This document shows, piece by piece, positions 19,051 to 20,548 of a stretch of DNA of 20,548 bases. Origin of the DNA: Gordonia sp. UBA5067 (GTDB lineage: Bacteria > Actinomycetota > Actinomycetes > Mycobacteriales > Mycobacteriaceae); NCBI RefSeq assembly GCF_002414845.1, contig NZ_DIAX01000027.1, forward strand, positions 44,453 through 65,000, in the 5' to 3' direction. The first letter of the stretch is position 1, and every line of letters begins with the position of its first letter. A program made the position numbers and the translations under genes. The notes under the pieces were generated by a model. That model searched no databases. It saw only the letters and a list, made by a program, of their open reading frames with translations, and was not told the origin of the DNA.

Positions 19051-20220
19051 CTAGGACAACCAGTTCCGCCGCAGTGCGGCGGCGAAGGATTCGCAGAAGC
19101 CACCCAGTTCGGCGAGTCCTTGAGTGCTCTCGGCCGCCCGGTTGGCCGCATCGGCGATTGCCTGCCACCGGTTGCACGCGACGACGACATCGGTCGTCAT
19201 GATCGCCCAGTCGTGGGCCAGCAACATCTCTTCGGCTCCGTCGAGCGGGCCGTCGCCGACCCCGACGAGCACCACGGTCGACAGCCACACCCACAGCAGT
19301 CGCGCCGACGCGATGAGGTCGGCGACCGCACGCTCGTCGGCCAACGCCGGCCACATCGTCTGCGCCTCAGCACGCCATGCGTCGACCAGAGCGGTCTCGA
19401 GGTCCGCGCGCACCGATGTGGCTCGCGCCCCGAGATGCTCGGGAAAGGTGGCCAGCCCGTAGGCGACGTCCAGCGTGGCGTCGCGGAACCCGCCCCATTC
19501 GTAGTCCATGAACCGAACACCATCAGAGTTGATGAGGATGTTCTCGGGCCCGACGTCGGCAGGACTGAAGGCGCGGAAGTCGCCGTCGGTGAATAGACGG
19601 ACGGCGTCGCCGAGTCGGGCGAGGACCGAGTCCGGCACCGCCACGCCGAGAGAATCGGCCACCGCCGGCAATTCGGCGACCACCCGCCGGGACAACCGAG
19701 TGGGCGCACTTCGAGCGATGCGCGCCCGCGAACGGCGGACCAGCGCATCAAAGTCCCCCTCGCCGCCGACGGTCGCCGCATGCATGCGGCCCAACGCCTG
19801 TCCCCAAGCACTCACCGCACGGGAGACTTCTTCGACGTCGGGACTGGCGAGAAGATCGGTCATCGCCCGCCCGGTGCCGAGGTCGGACAGGACGATGACT
19901 CGTTTCCCGGGGTCGTGGGCGATGAGCTGTGGACCGGGCCGACTCTCGCTGGGCAGCGCAGTGGCGTACTGATACGCCGCGACCTCCCGGTGGAACGCCT
20001 CCGGGTTGTCGTCGGCGCCAAGCGCTTTGATGACGAGAGTTCGGTGTGTGGAGACGAGATTGCGCGAGACTCGCACCCGGGCGACGACGGTCCGCCCGCT
20101 TCCGCCCAAGTCCTCTGGATCAGTCAGCGACACCGCAGTCCCCGCACGTCCCGACAAGACGGCTTCCGCGGTGCTCAACGCGCCCTCAATCGGAGACTCA
20201 ACGGTGGCCGTCATGATCAT
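19051..20220 (-). CDS. APH/choline kinase-like phosphotransferase, atypical active site
   Basis: The 389-residue protein has the aminoglycoside-phosphotransferase/choline-kinase fold pattern. Candidates for the N-lobe Lys and Glu are Lys65 (TLVIKALG) and Glu79 (FHREVAAY); the catalytic loop is SPADVGPENILI with Asp222 and Asn227, and the metal-binding segment is FMDYEWGGFRDATLDVAY with Asp239. The family's HxD reads PAD here, so the His two residues before the catalytic Asp is Pro220; the remaining key residues are present. The substrate is unknown: drugs, sugars, choline-like or small metabolites are all possible. There is no evidence that it gives antibiotic resistance. ATG 20220 and ATG 20214 are both possible starts. 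I do not recall this gene beside aspS in M. tuberculosis, so it may be lineage-specific. Confidence 0.82.
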   Translation of the reverse strand: MIMTATVESPIEGALSTAEAVLSGRAGTAVSLTDPEDLGGSGRTVVARVRVSRNLVSTHRTLVIKALGADDNPEAFHREVAAYQYATALPSESRPGPQLIAHDPGKRVIVLSDLGTGRAMTDLLASPDVEEVSRAVSAWGQALGRMHAATVGGEGDFDALVRRSRARIARSAPTRLSRRVVAELPAVADSLGVAVPDSVLARLGDAVRLFTDGDFRAFSPADVGPENILINSDGVRFMDYEWGGFRDATLDVAYGLATFPEHLGARATSVRADLETALVDAWRAEAQTMWPALADERAVADLIASARLLWVWLSTVVLVGVGDGPLDGAEEMLLAHDWAIMTTDVVVACNRWQAIADAANRAAESTQGLAELGGFCESFAAALRRNWLS

Positions 20221-20223
20221 TCC

Positions 20224-20252
20224 AACCTACCGAACAATGCGATGCCCGTCAC
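20224..20252 (-). promoter_or_regulatory. Candidate promoter of the phosphotransferase gene
   Basis: On the minus strand GTGACG (20247-20252) and TAGGTT (20224-20229) are spaced by 17 bases. The -35 overlaps the aspS stop codon. The -10 ends three bases before ATG 20220, which would favour the ATG at 20214 as the start on a leaderless or nearly leaderless mRNA. Confidence 0.4.
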
Positions 20253-20548
20253 TTGTCTGTCGCCGCCGGCCCCGATGCCTTCGGTTTGGCGTCGATGCCC
20301 GACTCCTTGCGCTGGGCGGCCGTGATCGGCGCCGGCGCGGCCGTCAGGGGATCCACCCCGCCGCCGGACTTCGGGAATGCGATGACTTCGCGGATCGACG
20401 ACTCGCCGGCGAGCAACGCTGTGATGCGGTCCCAGCCGAAGGCGATCCCGCCGTGCGGCGGTGCGCCGAAGGCGAATGCGTCGAGCAGGAAGCCGAACTT
20501 CTCCTGGGCCTCCGCGGAATCGATGCCCATGATCGCGAAGACGCGCTC
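20249..20548 (-). CDS. aspS: Aspartyl-tRNA synthetase, C-terminal end (cut by window edge)
   Basis: The last 99 residues of AspRS are visible. They include class II motif 3, [10 protein letters not shown], with the ATP-binding Arg, followed by [17 protein letters not shown] and the tail ending SGPAATDK. The FGWDR and GGGVDPLT details match my memory of mycobacterial AspRS, an enzyme often non-discriminating between tRNA-Asp and tRNA-Asn. Whether the partner GatCAB route is used here cannot be told. The gene continues beyond position 20548; its stop TGA is at 20249-20251. Confidence 0.96.
   Translation of the reverse strand, partial: ERVFAIMGIDSAEAQEKFGFLLDAFAFGAPPHGGIAFGWDRITALLAGESSIREVIAFPKSGGGVDPLTAAPAPITAAQRKESGIDAKPKASGPAATDK

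Noticed and set aside
19051..20220. Aminoglycoside resistance gene
   Set aside because: Only the general kinase fold pattern is visible, the catalytic loop is atypical and the setting is chromosomal housekeeping DNA without mobile-element signs.

Overview
The window is a gene-dense, high-GC piece of an actinobacterial chromosome, most likely from a mycolic-acid genus close to Gordonia or Mycobacterium (order Mycobacteriales). This rests on three things: gene content and order that match my memory of Mycobacterium tuberculosis and Corynebacterium; protein details such as the AspRS tail, the PGKGP loop of EF-P and the GICFGNQ motif of CarA; and heavy use of GTG starts with GTGA or ATGA overlaps. 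The genus is an inference. Nineteen of the twenty genes lie on the minus strand; one small membrane-protein gene lies on the plus strand.

Read in the direction of transcription (from high to low coordinates), the window starts with the last third of the track of translation and genome-maintenance genes: the C-terminal end of aspS, an atypical APH-like phosphotransferase, rarA and alaS. Next come ruvX and mltG, then a shikimate block: aroE, a small orphan prepilin peptidase-like gene, aroC, aroK and aroB. The last three overlap by ATGA junctions. aroQ, which sits next to aroB in related genomes, is absent. The plus-strand four-helix membrane gene (8086-8571) then separates aroB from pepQ, efp and nusB.

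The final part is a complete pyrimidine operon, pyrR-pyrB-pyrC-(PH-like membrane protein)-carA-carB, with carB cut by the window edge. Its junctions are GTGA or near-zero spacings, which suggests translational coupling. The pyrR leader folds into a hairpin that fits the known PyrR-binding RNA (hexaloop CCGUGA plus an AGAAGG bulge) and contains the pyrR Shine-Dalgarno sequence. This points to UMP-dependent translational repression of the whole operon.

I saw no insertion sequences, phage genes, CRISPR arrays, tRNA or rRNA genes and no defence system. No gap between genes exceeds 300 bases; the longest is 140 bases (11863-12002). The window is mainly a housekeeping region. The features most worth a second look are small: the PyrR hairpin, a four-unit imperfect tandem repeat ahead of efp, a leaderless-type promoter for the plus-strand gene, direct repeats around a candidate alaS -10 element, a Cys in the NTD motif of AroE, and a phosphotransferase lacking the usual catalytic-loop His.
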